DNA of 64,000 nt from an uncultured Anaeromusa sp. (GCF_963676855.1 NZ_OY781460.1:1775520-1839519); one strand, 5' to 3'. Shown: positions 24,908 to 33,595, counted from the stretch's first letter. Numbers and translations: made by a program. The notes: generated from the sequence alone by a model not told the origin.

Positions 24908-26020
24908 ATGAAAGGTTCATACAAGACTGCTGGAGTATTGCTTGTTGTTGTTGGAATTATTATTGCCATTGTGATTCCTCAATTTACTAGCAGAAGAAAT
25001 CTAGAAGTAATTAACAAAGGGCCTGGCGTAACCGCAGTTAAACAGTTAAGTGATTATTTTCCAGGCCTTGCTGGTTCGGCTGGAGATACGGAAGTATATA
25101 TATTGGATAGTGGCAAACCTGGCGGAACCATCATGGTATTAGGCGGAACACACCCTAACGAACCGTCTGGATACTTGGGCGCAATTTTGATGATTGAAAA
25201 TGCCAAGCCTACTGAAGGAAGAATGATTATTATCCCTAGAGCCAATAATAGTGCATTTAGTCATTCCGACCATATGGAAGGAACGCCTGCGTATCTTCAG
25301 CTGCAAACAAAGAGTGGAGAAAGAACCTTCCGTTATGGTTCGCGAGCTACGAACCCAATTGATCAATGGCCGGATCCAGATATTTATGTACATGCAGGCT
25401 CGGGGCAAACCTTGGCTGGCAGCGATACGCGGAATCTCAATCGTGCGTATCCGGGACGTCCAGATGGAAATCTTACTGAAAAAGTTGCGTATGCTATTAC
25501 ACAAATAATAAAACAGGAACATGTTAATATATCTATTGATTTGCACGAATCCTCTCCAGAATATCCTGTAATTAATGCTATGGTAGCCCATGAGAATGCA
25601 ATGGGTATTGTGGCTGAAGCCGCTATGAATTTACAGCTGGATGGCGTAGAAATGAGGATTGAACCGTCTCCTAAAAACTTGCATGGCCTTTCACATCGCG
25701 AGTGGGGCGATGCGACAGATACTTTAGCGATTCTTATGGAAACGGCAAATCCCTCGCAAGGTCGCTTGAGAGGTGAAGTCAGCAGTGATAGCATTATAAA
25801 TGGTAAAGATGCATTATATGTTCAAGCGGCAAAGATTGGTCGCTTATTTGTTCCTTTTACTGACGAAGGACATCCGATTGAAGAGCGAGTTGCTAGGCAT
25901 TTGTCCGGTATTGCTGAGATTGTAAATGTATATAATCAGAAGATGCCGCAGCACATTCAGTTTACTAATTTGCCGACATACCAAGAGTTGTTAAATAAGG
26001 GAATTGGCTTTTACTTATAA
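24908..26020 (+). CDS. M14-type amidohydrolase (AstE/AspA-like), membrane-anchored
   Basis: After an N-terminal membrane helix (residues 8-25) comes a zinc carboxypeptidase-like domain of the succinylglutamate desuccinylase/aspartoacylase group. Zinc ligands are His82 and Glu85 in GGTHPNEPSG and His213 in SIDLHESS; NRAYPGRPDG is the conserved substrate-binding block. Such enzymes release an amino acid, often glutamate or aspartate, from an N-acyl or peptide bond. Being anchored outside the membrane beside capB/capC, it may trim gamma-glutamyl chains. Start is ATG at 24908 or 24905 after AAGGAGG. Confidence 0.85.
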   Translation: MKGSYKTAGVLLVVVGIIIAIVIPQFTSRRNLEVINKGPGVTAVKQLSDYFPGLAGSAGDTEVYILDSGKPGGTIMVLGGTHPNEPSGYLGAILMIENAKPTEGRMIIIPRANNSAFSHSDHMEGTPAYLQLQTKSGERTFRYGSRATNPIDQWPDPDIYVHAGSGQTLAGSDTRNLNRAYPGRPDGNLTEKVAYAITQIIKQEHVNISIDLHESSPEYPVINAMVAHENAMGIVAEAAMNLQLDGVEMRIEPSPKNLHGLSHREWGDATDTLAILMETANPSQGRLRGEVSSDSIINGKDALYVQAAKIGRLFVPFTDEGHPIEERVARHLSGIAEIVNVYNQKMPQHIQFTNLPTYQELLNKGIGFYL

Positions 26021-26022
26021 AC

Positions 26023-26061
26023 AAGAATCTGCCGCATAAGCCGTTTATGCGGCAGATTCTT
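26023..26061 (+). terminator. perfect hairpin between the two M14 genes
   Basis: AAGAATCTGCCGCATAA and its exact complement flank a 5-nt loop. There are only scattered T residues after it, so it may be a partial terminator or an mRNA-stability element inside the array. Confidence 0.55.
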
Positions 26062-26102
26062 CTGCCTTTTCTCAACTGTTTTCCTGAAAGGAGAAACTAT
26101 GC

Positions 26103-26903
26103 ATGAAAGAGAAAGCTATCTCTCTTTTGCTAATGGCTTTGTTGCTTTTTACGATAAATGGCTGCGCGAAAAACTTTCATGATACGAAGGACCCAAGCGT
26201 CGGCAATGCCCAGCCTAACACGGCTATTACCAATATGCGGGTTATTTCTATTCTTCCAGAGACTCCATATGCTACGAACGCCTATGTTTATGAGTCTTCC
26301 AAGCCCGGCCCTGCTGTAATAATTGTTGGCGGTGTGCACGGAAATGAGCCAGCAGGGTCCTTGGCAGCTCAAAAATTCTGTGAAGTACCGGTAAAAAAAG
26401 GAACGCTAATTGTTGTTCCTAGAGCGAATGCCACAGCATTAGCAGCGAATGTTAGGACATTGCCAGAAGTTGGAGATATAAATCGTGCCTATCCAGGAAA
26501 GCAAGATGGTACGTATGCGGAGAAAATTAGCTTTGCTATTGTTCAGCTAATGAATCAATATAAAGTTAGTATGGTTGTGGATTTGCATGAAGGCTATGCG
26601 TTTAATGCCTTGGATTCTAAATCGGTAGGCGAGACAATACTTCCCGGCAAGGACGATACCAGTGTATTATTAGCCATGGATGCAGTTGAGGTAATCAATC
26701 AGAAAATCAAGGAGCCGTATAAGCGGTTTTCTGTACTGGCTAATCCCATTGTCGGCAGCACAGCTCATTATGCCAATTCGTATCTACAGGTGCCGGCGTT
26801 TACTGTAGAAACTAGTGATAAACAAGCATTAGATGATCGAGTGGAATATAGTTTTCAGATTGCAAAATTCTTGATATCTAGCCAAGGGGTTATTGAAAAG
26901 TGA
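26103..26903 (+). CDS. second M14-type amidohydrolase, lipoprotein
   Basis: This 266-residue paralogue of the preceding enzyme is a lipoprotein (TINGC, Cys21). It keeps the zinc triad His79/Glu82 (GGVHGNEPAG) and His162 (VVDLHEGYAF), and DINRAYPGKQDG. It lacks the long insert found in the first protein between the HxxE and NRAYPG motifs, suggesting a different chain length or partner. GAAAGGAG precedes the start. Two differently anchored M14 enzymes in one array suggest stepwise processing of an extracellular gamma-linked product. Confidence 0.85.
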   Translation: MKEKAISLLLMALLLFTINGCAKNFHDTKDPSVGNAQPNTAITNMRVISILPETPYATNAYVYESSKPGPAVIIVGGVHGNEPAGSLAAQKFCEVPVKKGTLIVVPRANATALAANVRTLPEVGDINRAYPGKQDGTYAEKISFAIVQLMNQYKVSMVVDLHEGYAFNALDSKSVGETILPGKDDTSVLLAMDAVEVINQKIKEPYKRFSVLANPIVGSTAHYANSYLQVPAFTVETSDKQALDDRVEYSFQIAKFLISSQGVIEK

Positions 26904-26942
26904 TTATAAAAATTTAGCTGTAGTGAAAGGTGATAGTCTGCA

Positions 26943-28088
26943 ATGGGCTATATTGCGTTATACAGTACCGTAGTAGTGTTTTTGGTTTTGTATTTATATG
27001 TTGAAGCGAGGCGTCATCAAGAGAATGTGAATGCGGTTCCTCTTCGTATCCATGTCAATGGAACAAGAGGTAAATCAAGCGTAACGCGCTTGATTGCGGC
27101 GGGATTAAGAGCCGGAGGACATTGTGTATTAGCTAAAACTACGGGAACAGAAGCTAAAATTATATATCCGGATGGCAATGAAGAAAAAATAGTAAGACGC
27201 GGGCCTGCCAATGTGCGCGAAAATATTAAAGTCGTGGAAACCGCAGTTAAAGTCGGCGCTACGGCATTAGTTGTTGAATGTATGGCTATCAATCCGGAAT
27301 TACAAAAATTTTGTGAGGAAAAGTTGATCAAGTCTACCATAGGCGTAATTACTAACATTAGAATGGATCATGAAGACGTCATGGGCAATAATATTGAGGC
27401 GATTGCTCGTGCTCTTAGCAATACAGTGCCTGCTTCAGGCATGTTGGTAACTACTCCAGAGGCGGAACGGTTGCTGGGAAAATATAGTAAGGCAGATAGA
27501 CGAGTTACTACTTCAGAAAGAGATATGGATAACAATCTGCTGCAAGGCTTTAACTACGAAGTAATTCCGGCTAATGTTGCCTTGGCATTAAAAGTATGTG
27601 AACTTGCGGGCGTGGAAAGAAAAACGGCTATTGAAGGTATGCGGTTGGCAACTCCGGATGCAGGCAATCTAAAAGTAAATATCGTTGCGATGAAAAATGG
27701 AAAAGCGAAGTTTATTAATGCGTTAGCGGCCAACGACCCAGAGTCGACAAAATTATTGTGGGATAACTTTGTAAAAGAAGACGAATTAGTGATCGTATTT
27801 TTGAATTGCCGCAAAGATCGTGAATACCGTACACTTCAGCTTGGCAAGCTTTTTAGCCAGATGAACATCGGATATTTTATTTTGGCGGGTGATACTGCAG
27901 GGGCTAAAGCGATGTTAGTGAAACAAGGGGGCGATGCAAATCAGATTTTCTTGTTAAAAGCAAATCCTGTATTTGAGGATTTATTATTGATAATTAATAA
28001 CTTGCCAATTAATGATGTCACTGTTTTTGCAGCTGGAAATGTAAAGGGCCTATCCAGTCAATTTGTGTCGCAGATGAACGGAGGATAG
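26943..28088 (+). CDS. capB: poly-gamma-glutamate synthase subunit CapB/PgsB
   Basis: This 381-residue protein has an N-terminal membrane helix (residues 3-20) and then a Mur-ligase-like ATP-grasping domain with the P-loop VNGTRGKSSVTR (residues 38-49). Further blocks shared with CapB are ECMAINPELQ, GVITNIRMDHEDVMG and FLNCRKDREYRT. CapB/PgsB forms the amide ligase that joins the gamma-carboxyl of glutamate to the next glutamate using ATP at the inner face of the membrane, in a complex with CapC. capC starts 4 bp downstream. Length is normal for the family. Confidence 0.95.
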   Translation: MGYIALYSTVVVFLVLYLYVEARRHQENVNAVPLRIHVNGTRGKSSVTRLIAAGLRAGGHCVLAKTTGTEAKIIYPDGNEEKIVRRGPANVRENIKVVETAVKVGATALVVECMAINPELQKFCEEKLIKSTIGVITNIRMDHEDVMGNNIEAIARALSNTVPASGMLVTTPEAERLLGKYSKADRRVTTSERDMDNNLLQGFNYEVIPANVALALKVCELAGVERKTAIEGMRLATPDAGNLKVNIVAMKNGKAKFINALAANDPESTKLLWDNFVKEDELVIVFLNCRKDREYRTLQLGKLFSQMNIGYFILAGDTAGAKAMLVKQGGDANQIFLLKANPVFEDLLLIINNLPINDVTVFAAGNVKGLSSQFVSQMNGG

Positions 28089-28092
28089 TCAG

Positions 28093-28533
28093 ATGCATCT
28101 TTTTTTGTTTGTTGGCATTGCGGTTTCATTGGCTCTAACCGAAATAACCGGATTTTCCCCCGGCGGAATTGTTATTGCTGGCTATTTAGCTATGTTTATA
28201 ATTCATCCTCAATGGATACTGGGAACGTTAGTTGCCGCTTTACTGACGTACGGAATTGTTGAATTTGTTAAATCACATACATTGTTATATGGGCGCAGAG
28301 CCTTTGCTGTTTACCTGCTTACGGGAATTTTGGTTGCTCAAATAGCGGCATGGCTGTTTATGCGTACTTCTTTATATGATTGGGGCATTTTGGTGATTGG
28401 TTATTTGATTCCGGGGCTTATTGCCAGAGACTTTTCCAGGCAGGGCATTGGGATGACTGTTTTATGGCTGACAATTGCTGTTGTATTTACACAACTTATT
28501 GTAATGGCAGGAGAAGGGTGGCTTTGGGGGTGA
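28093..28533 (+). CDS. capC: poly-gamma-glutamate synthase membrane subunit CapC/PgsC
   Basis: This is a 146-residue integral membrane protein with about five helices, opening with a helix that contains TEITGFSPGGIVIAGYLAMF, the typical CapC start (an acidic residue before a Gly-Pro-Gly-Gly turn). CapC assembles with CapB and is needed for polymerisation and export of poly-gamma-glutamate. It follows capB by 4 bp and overlaps the next gene by the sequence GTGA. No CapA/PgsA-type metallophosphatase gene is present; PgsW takes the third place. Confidence 0.93.
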   Translation: MHLFLFVGIAVSLALTEITGFSPGGIVIAGYLAMFIIHPQWILGTLVAALLTYGIVEFVKSHTLLYGRRAFAVYLLTGILVAQIAAWLFMRTSLYDWGILVIGYLIPGLIARDFSRQGIGMTVLWLTIAVVFTQLIVMAGEGWLWG

Positions 28534-29531
28534 CAAAAGCAAAGTTTATAAGTTGCTTAGCGGTTATAAACCTATTGTTTTTTTCTTTTTGCTATCAAAA
28601 TACATACTTGAAAAACAGCGATCAGTATGAAGTCAAATTACAAGCTATGGCTAAAGCCAAAGCGGCGCAAGCAGCCATTGGCGAGCGGCTGCTTGGAGAA
28701 GAATATACATCGATTACCACCACATTGGGAGCGCATGACGCGAAGGTTTTATCTACGAATCCTGCCTTTGCGGCAGTAATTATCGATATGCTTGTTGAGG
28801 CCGGCGTTCATAAAGGTGATGTGGTTGCTGTTACTATGTCGGGATCTTTCCCGGCGTTGAATATCGCTACGATAGCAGCGGTTGATTGCATGGGAGCTAA
28901 GCCGATTATTATAAGCTCAGTAGGAGCTTCCACGTGGGGAGCCAATCGGCCAGAGTATACGTGGCTGGATATGGAACGGACCGTGCTTGCTGCAGGAATT
29001 TGGCCGTGGAAGTCTAGTGCGGTAAGCATTGGCGGCAGTAGCGATCAAGGCAGAGGGCTTTCTGAAGAAGGTGTGCAGCAAATAGAGCAAGCTATAAAGA
29101 GGGCGGGTGTTCCGTTTTTGGAAAGCCACTCTTTGCAAGAAGCAATCGATAAACGAATTGATTTATACCGAACCGCCAACGGGGGAGCCTTGCCTTTGGT
29201 ATTGATTAATGTCGGAGGAAGTCATGTTATTTTTGGAGAACATGGACATGAAAGCTCTTTGCGTCAAGGACTGATGCTAAGCTATCGACCAGATCTGGCA
29301 AGAAATAATGGTTTGGCGGCTGCTTTTATTAATTCCAATCGACCCGTGATCCATTTGATTAATATTCATAGACTTGCTGTGGAATATAATATCCACGATA
29401 GTGCAAGCCTGGAGAATAAAGCATTACGAAAGATGGCGGTTCCAGTCTGGCTGAAGGTGATGATTAGCATTTGGCTGGCGGGGATGGTAGCGCTTTTGTA
29501 CTATGGCAGGAAAAAGGCATGGTGGCAGTAA
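28530..29531 (+). CDS. pgsW: PgsW-type poly-gamma-glutamate system protein
   Basis: The product is 333 residues from the GTG that overlaps the capC stop codon. It has a membrane helix at each end (residues about 5-22 and 308-326) and an extracellular alpha/beta domain between. Conserved-looking blocks include AVTMSGSFPALNIATIAAVD, SSVGASTWGANRPEYTWLDME and LVLINVGGSHVIFG. This matches the poly-gamma-glutamate system protein family found next to capB and capC in Fusobacteria and others. Its role is unproven; it may replace CapA in chain export. Its stop overlaps the kinase start by one base. Confidence 0.85.
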   Translation: MTKAKFISCLAVINLLFFSFCYQNTYLKNSDQYEVKLQAMAKAKAAQAAIGERLLGEEYTSITTTLGAHDAKVLSTNPAFAAVIIDMLVEAGVHKGDVVAVTMSGSFPALNIATIAAVDCMGAKPIIISSVGASTWGANRPEYTWLDMERTVLAAGIWPWKSSAVSIGGSSDQGRGLSEEGVQQIEQAIKRAGVPFLESHSLQEAIDKRIDLYRTANGGALPLVLINVGGSHVIFGEHGHESSLRQGLMLSYRPDLARNNGLAAAFINSNRPVIHLINIHRLAVEYNIHDSASLENKALRKMAVPVWLKVMISIWLAGMVALLYYGRKKAWWQ

Positions 29532-30886
29532 TGCGTATATGGAATAAAAATGAAGCGATGATTGGCTTAGGCGTGATATGTATTGTGGGTGGCTTGATGG
29601 CGCCTTGGATTGTACAAACAGAGTTATTTGGAGTAATTGAATTAGCCGAAAAAAGCATTACAACCGGAAGTGTTGAAAACGTGCTGTTAGCGGCAGTGCG
29701 TCTAGTGGTAATGAATACCATTCGGTCCATGCCTATTTATATAGGCGTACTTCTTTTGGCTGAAGGATTGGGCTTTTTTTCAAAAATCCAGAAAAATTGG
29801 CTGTTGTTGGCTGTTTTGGTAATTGTACCCGGAATTTATCAAGGCGTTTATCTTTTTCATGGAGTTGCTTATGATTTTGGAGTACCGGCCATTACTATGA
29901 CTTTGGTTATTTTAATTGTAAGCAGAATGAAAAATTTAGCGAGAAATGTCGTTCACAAACTTATGGTAGTGGCACTGTTGTTATTTGGCGTAGAGTGGCT
30001 TGATATTGTCCCTATGCTGACTCCATACCGTTTTGGCGGCGGCGTACTTTCGCTGTATGTAAAACAAATTGCTGATCTTAATAATGTAACCGATCTTTTT
30101 AATGTTATTGGACTTTCTCTATTTGTAATTCTTGTATCCAATGCATTTATTCTAGCCCGATTACTCAATGTGTATACGTTAGAAATTAAGGCCATAGAAC
30201 AAGAGTTGGAGTATGAACACCTAAGCAATCAAATCGCCTTGCAGGCAATGGAAAATCGAGCTTTTAGAGAAATGCAATCGCTTGTTCATGATCTAAAGAC
30301 GCCTCTTACTAGCATACAGGGTCTTGCGGGCGTTATAGCTATATCGCAAGAACATGGGGAAATAAAAAAGCATGCAAGCTATATTAGCAGCTTAGTTGAT
30401 AAGATGAGTATCATGATCGATGAATTGCTTAAAGATGACTCCAGGCAAGTCATTCCTGTTAATGAATTAGTAGAATATTCATTAGCGCATGTGCCTGCGT
30501 TAGCTAAACTTTCCAAGTTCGAATTTGTGACAATGGACGGGCTATATGTGAGGGTAAACAAAATCAAAGTTGCGCGGGCTATTATCAATGTTTTGGAGAA
30601 TGCAATGGCCGCAGTTGACTTGGAGCAAGGGCGTATTGGCATAATGGTTGAACAGAAGGGGGCGTTTGTCACCATTACCATTGTAGATAACGGGCAAGGA
30701 TTTATTGGGGAGTTTGAAGAAAACGTTTGGAAGGCCGGTTATTCTGTTAAAAATTCTTCAGGACTGGGGTTGCCTTTTGTTCGGGACATTATTGAAAAAC
30801 ATAGTGGCTTTGTTGAAATTAGTAATAACAGTAGCGGGGGAGCTAAAGTTGTTATACTATTGCCGGAGGTAAAAGAGTATGAGTAA
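29531..30886 (+). CDS. membrane sensor histidine kinase
   Basis: Residues 1-210 hold about six membrane helices with no recognised periplasmic domain. A coiled segment follows, then the dimerisation/phosphoacceptor helix LVHDLKTPLTSIQG (His253) and a HATPase domain with NVLENAMAAV (N box), IVDNGQGF (G1) and SSGLGLPFV (G2). The start ATG overlaps the pgsW stop (TAATG), and the end overlaps the regulator gene by 8 bp. It is therefore translationally coupled to the polymer genes, and probably senses something at the membrane related to the polymer or its precursors. Confidence 0.92.
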   Translation: MRIWNKNEAMIGLGVICIVGGLMAPWIVQTELFGVIELAEKSITTGSVENVLLAAVRLVVMNTIRSMPIYIGVLLLAEGLGFFSKIQKNWLLLAVLVIVPGIYQGVYLFHGVAYDFGVPAITMTLVILIVSRMKNLARNVVHKLMVVALLLFGVEWLDIVPMLTPYRFGGGVLSLYVKQIADLNNVTDLFNVIGLSLFVILVSNAFILARLLNVYTLEIKAIEQELEYEHLSNQIALQAMENRAFREMQSLVHDLKTPLTSIQGLAGVIAISQEHGEIKKHASYISSLVDKMSIMIDELLKDDSRQVIPVNELVEYSLAHVPALAKLSKFEFVTMDGLYVRVNKIKVARAIINVLENAMAAVDLEQGRIGIMVEQKGAFVTITIVDNGQGFIGEFEENVWKAGYSVKNSSGLGLPFVRDIIEKHSGFVEISNNSSGGAKVVILLPEVKEYE

Positions 30887-31499
30887 AAAACCTGTTATTT
30901 TGGCGGTTGATGATGAAAAAGATATTCTTTATACCTTGGAAGCCATAGGCAATGCGGTTGGGTGGAAGGTTTACACGGAGAATAATAGTAGTATGGCAGT
31001 GAATCGGCTTAAGGCGTTGAAGCCGGATATCGTACTTATGGACTATCATATGCCCCAGCAAAATGGTGTTATTACCTTGCAAAAAATGAGAACTGTTGAT
31101 TACCGGGTTCCTATTATAGTTTTAACGGTTGATGAAAGACAAGAAATTGCAGATAAATTTTTAGCTGCAGGGGCTAGTGATTTTGCTACTAAGCCGATCC
31201 GCGTTCCTGATCTTGTTGCCCGTATTAATGTCCATTTAAAATTGGCGGAAAAACAGAGAGAAGCGCAGGGACGAGCGGTTGTTACTAAGGGGATTAATGA
31301 TGCAACCTTAGCGATGATCTTAGAATATGCTCAGGATGCAGGCGAATGGTTTTTTGTTGAAGATGTGGTTCAAGGGGTTGGGCTGGCATATCAAACTACA
31401 GTGAGGTATTTACAGCACTTAATCGCATTAGACAGATTAGTATTAGTAAATGATTATGGCAAAATAGGCAGGCCTCGGAATAAATATAGATTGAAATAG
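30879..31499 (+). CDS. CitB/DcuR-type response regulator
   Basis: This 206-residue protein has an N-terminal receiver domain: acidic pair Asp11/Asp12, phosphoacceptor Asp55 in LMDYHMPQ and Lys105 in ATKPI. The C-terminal winged helix contains AYQTTVRYLQHLIALDRLV and ends GRPRNKYRLK, the pattern of the CitB/DcuR/MalR group. Those regulators mostly control uptake and use of di- and tricarboxylic acids, so glutamate or a related acid is a sensible signal. It overlaps the kinase gene. The palindrome at 20823 is a candidate target. Confidence 0.92.
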   Translation: MSKKPVILAVDDEKDILYTLEAIGNAVGWKVYTENNSSMAVNRLKALKPDIVLMDYHMPQQNGVITLQKMRTVDYRVPIIVLTVDERQEIADKFLAAGASDFATKPIRVPDLVARINVHLKLAEKQREAQGRAVVTKGINDATLAMILEYAQDAGEWFFVEDVVQGVGLAYQTTVRYLQHLIALDRLVLVNDYGKIGRPRNKYRLK

Positions 31500-31552
31500 A
31501 ACATACTGGAGAGAAATATTTGGACGTAAATAGTAACCAGGAGGGGATTCCT

Positions 31553-32263
31553 ATGAAAAAAGTAGGCCTAATTGGTGGAACTGGGCCTGAGTCCACAATT
31601 CCTTATTATCGTGGAATTGTATATGGAGTACAAAAAAAGGCTGGAGAAAAAGTTTTCCCTAATTTGACAATTGAAAGTATTAATGTGTTTGAGGTCCTGG
31701 AGCTGTGTGGAAAAGGAAAATACGAAGAGCTAACTAATTATCTGATGAAAGCGATCCATAATTTGATTGCTAGTGGTGTCGATTTTATAGCTTTAACCGG
31801 CAATACGCCGCATATTGTTTTTGGTGAACTGCAAAAGCGGTCATCAGTTCCTCTTGTGAGCGGTATTGAAGCAACATGCAACGAAGCCAAAAGACAAAAG
31901 CTATCGCGAGTAGGATTGCTAGGGACCATTTTTACGATGGAAGGTGAGTTTTTTAAAAAGCCTTTTATGGAAAATCAAATAGAAGTGGTAACGCCAACTG
32001 CGGCAGAAAAAGAATATATAAATAAAAAGGTTTTGCATGAGTTGGAATTAGGTCTTGTTAAACAAGAAACAGTGCAGACCTTTTTGAAGATCATAGAAAG
32101 AATGAAAGTAGAAAATGGCATACAATCCATAATTCTAGGGTGTACGGAATTGCCATTGCTCTTTAAAGAAGCTACGCTGCCGGTGGCTTGTTTAGATGCA
32201 ATGGAAATTCATATTCAAACGCTCGTAAAAAAGATCGTAGAAGAGGATGGTTTAAGTAACTGA
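31553..32263 (+). CDS. Asp/Glu racemase-family protein lacking the N-terminal Cys
   Basis: This 236-residue protein has the family opening KKVGLIGGTGPESTIPYY and the C-terminal catalytic Cys197 in LGCTELP. The first catalytic site, normally a Cys just before or two before the Asn of an NT motif, reads LTGNTPH (residues 81-87) with no Cys. It may work as a one-cysteine racemase or epimerase or have another function. Following the polymer genes and the two-component system, it could supply D-glutamate for polymerisation. AGGAGGGG fixes the ATG at 31553. Confidence 0.8.
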   Translation: MKKVGLIGGTGPESTIPYYRGIVYGVQKKAGEKVFPNLTIESINVFEVLELCGKGKYEELTNYLMKAIHNLIASGVDFIALTGNTPHIVFGELQKRSSVPLVSGIEATCNEAKRQKLSRVGLLGTIFTMEGEFFKKPFMENQIEVVTPTAAEKEYINKKVLHELELGLVKQETVQTFLKIIERMKVENGIQSIILGCTELPLLFKEATLPVACLDAMEIHIQTLVKKIVEEDGLSN

Positions 32264-32404
32264 GTTTATATAATACAGCGTTACGCCGCGCCGGGACGCT
32301 TGCCGAGCTATTAATGTGCTTTTGCCTAGTCAATTTATGCGAAAATCCGTAATGTTGAGAGGAAATAGAAACCTTTGTTGAGTTTGTCGCTTTATGCTTG
32401 CTAA

Positions 32405-32666
32405 AATGATAGCTGACGAATTTAGCTTGTTCCAGAAGTATTTTAGCGTAGAATAACAACTTAATGCCTTCTTTGGTAAATACTACATCTTTATTGGTTC
32501 GATTTAAAATCGTGATTTCCAGTTCGCGTTCTAGCTTATGGACGGCTTTACTGATGCGTGGCTGTGTAACATAAAGAGCGCGGCTGCTTTGTTAAAGAAA
32601 TTATGCTTGGCAATCTCTGCATTGTTACAAACTATGTCTCGCTAGCTTGCTTGGATCAATTTTCAT
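32405..32666 (-). pseudogene. decayed LysR-family regulator (HTH remnant)
   Basis: Read on the minus strand from an ATG at 32666 (MKIDPSKLARHS), the frame is broken by stops, but the stretch QPRISKAVHKLERELEITIL, then NRTNKDVVFTKEGIKLLFYAKILLEQ, is a clear LysR recognition helix and wing. Nothing recognisable remains of the effector domain towards 32264. The region 32264-32688 therefore holds a dead regulator between the racemase and the next MerR gene. Confidence 0.75.
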
Positions 32667-32688
32667 AGTGTAGTAAACGGAGGCTAAG

Positions 32689-33507
32689 ATGAAAGACTTT
32701 TTTACTATTGGAGAAGTAGCAAGGTTATTTAATATTAAAATAGCTACGCTTCGATATTATGACGATATCGGGCTGTTAAAACCTCAGTATATTAATGAAC
32801 AGACCCATTACCGTTACTATACAACGCAACAGTTTGAACGGTTGAATTCGATAAAATACTTACGGACTCTAGGGATGCCTATCCATAAGCTTCTTGATTT
32901 TTTCAATGATCGCGATATTGACAATCTCATGTCTATGCTGCATGCTGAAAAGTTGGAGATTGTCCGCAAAAAGCAGGAACTAGAAAAAATTGAACAGAAA
33001 ATTTCTCGTCGGCTGAGGCAGTTTGAGGATGCAATGACGACTCCGCTGGATACCATTTTCGAAGTGGAACTTCCTGTATGGCAGGTAGCGTATTTACGGC
33101 GCGAATATGTACTTGGTGATGACATTGAATATCCGGTTTCGGAATTGATTGAAAATAATGGTATAGATGGCGATGTTTTTTTAGGAAAGATCGGTATTTC
33201 TATTTCTGTGTCTGATTTAAAGGACAATCGATTTGACCGATATTCCAGCATTTTTATGATTCTGGAAGAGGAAGATCGAATGGCTGCGTCAGAGGTTACG
33301 TTTCCGGCCAGAGAATATCTGCGAATCCGATTTAAGGGTTCTCACCTGGATGCAGCAAAATATTACAAGAAATTATTTGCATATATGAAAGAGCATCATT
33401 ATGAACTAGTTGATGATTCTATTGAAATTGCATTGATTGATTATGGTATCACGAATGATGTAGAGAAGTATGTGACAGAAATATTATTGCCCTATGTCCG
33501 CTTATGA
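32689..33507 (+). CDS. MerR-family regulator with GyrI-like effector domain
   Basis: A MerR winged HTH ([28 protein letters not shown], then [12 protein letters not shown]) is followed by a coiled linker (about residues 75-115) and a C-terminal effector domain of about 150 residues with a GyrI-like feel ([15 protein letters not shown]). Length is 272. ACGGAGG precedes the ATG. The following gene has a promoter with a 19-bp spacer and a TAGTTACTA palindrome at 33533, so the hydroxyacid dehydrogenase and AEC transporter are the expected targets. Confidence 0.92.
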   Translation: MKDFFTIGEVARLFNIKIATLRYYDDIGLLKPQYINEQTHYRYYTTQQFERLNSIKYLRTLGMPIHKLLDFFNDRDIDNLMSMLHAEKLEIVRKKQELEKIEQKISRRLRQFEDAMTTPLDTIFEVELPVWQVAYLRREYVLGDDIEYPVSELIENNGIDGDVFLGKIGISISVSDLKDNRFDRYSSIFMILEEEDRMAASEVTFPAREYLRIRFKGSHLDAAKYYKKLFAYMKEHHYELVDDSIEIALIDYGITNDVEKYVTEILLPYVRL

Positions 33508-33531
33508 ATTTCGTAAGCGGGCCATTTTTTT
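33496..33531 (+). terminator. terminator overlapping the merR 3' end
   Basis: CCGCTTA and TAAGCGG pair around a 9-nt loop and a T run follows within a few bases. The left arm lies in the last codons of merR. Confidence 0.7.
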
Positions 33532-33532
33532 A

Positions 33533-33563
33533 TTGACCCTATAGTTACTAGAGTGCTTATGCT
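33533..33563 (+). promoter_or_regulatory. MerR-type promoter of the dehydrogenase/AEC operon
   Basis: TTGACC and TATGCT are exactly 19 bp apart. The spacer contains CTATAGTTACTAGAG, a palindrome centred on TAGTTACTA. It starts just after the merR terminator and 33 bp before the next gene. Confidence 0.7.
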
Positions 33564-33595
33564 ATTGTTAAACGTTTTAAGTAGAGGTGTGCAAT

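Noticed and set aside
23377..26061. operon boundaries inside the polymer island
   Set aside because: The hairpins at 23377 and 26023 lack strong T runs, and gene spacing and theme continue across them, so they are treated as internal attenuators rather than ends.
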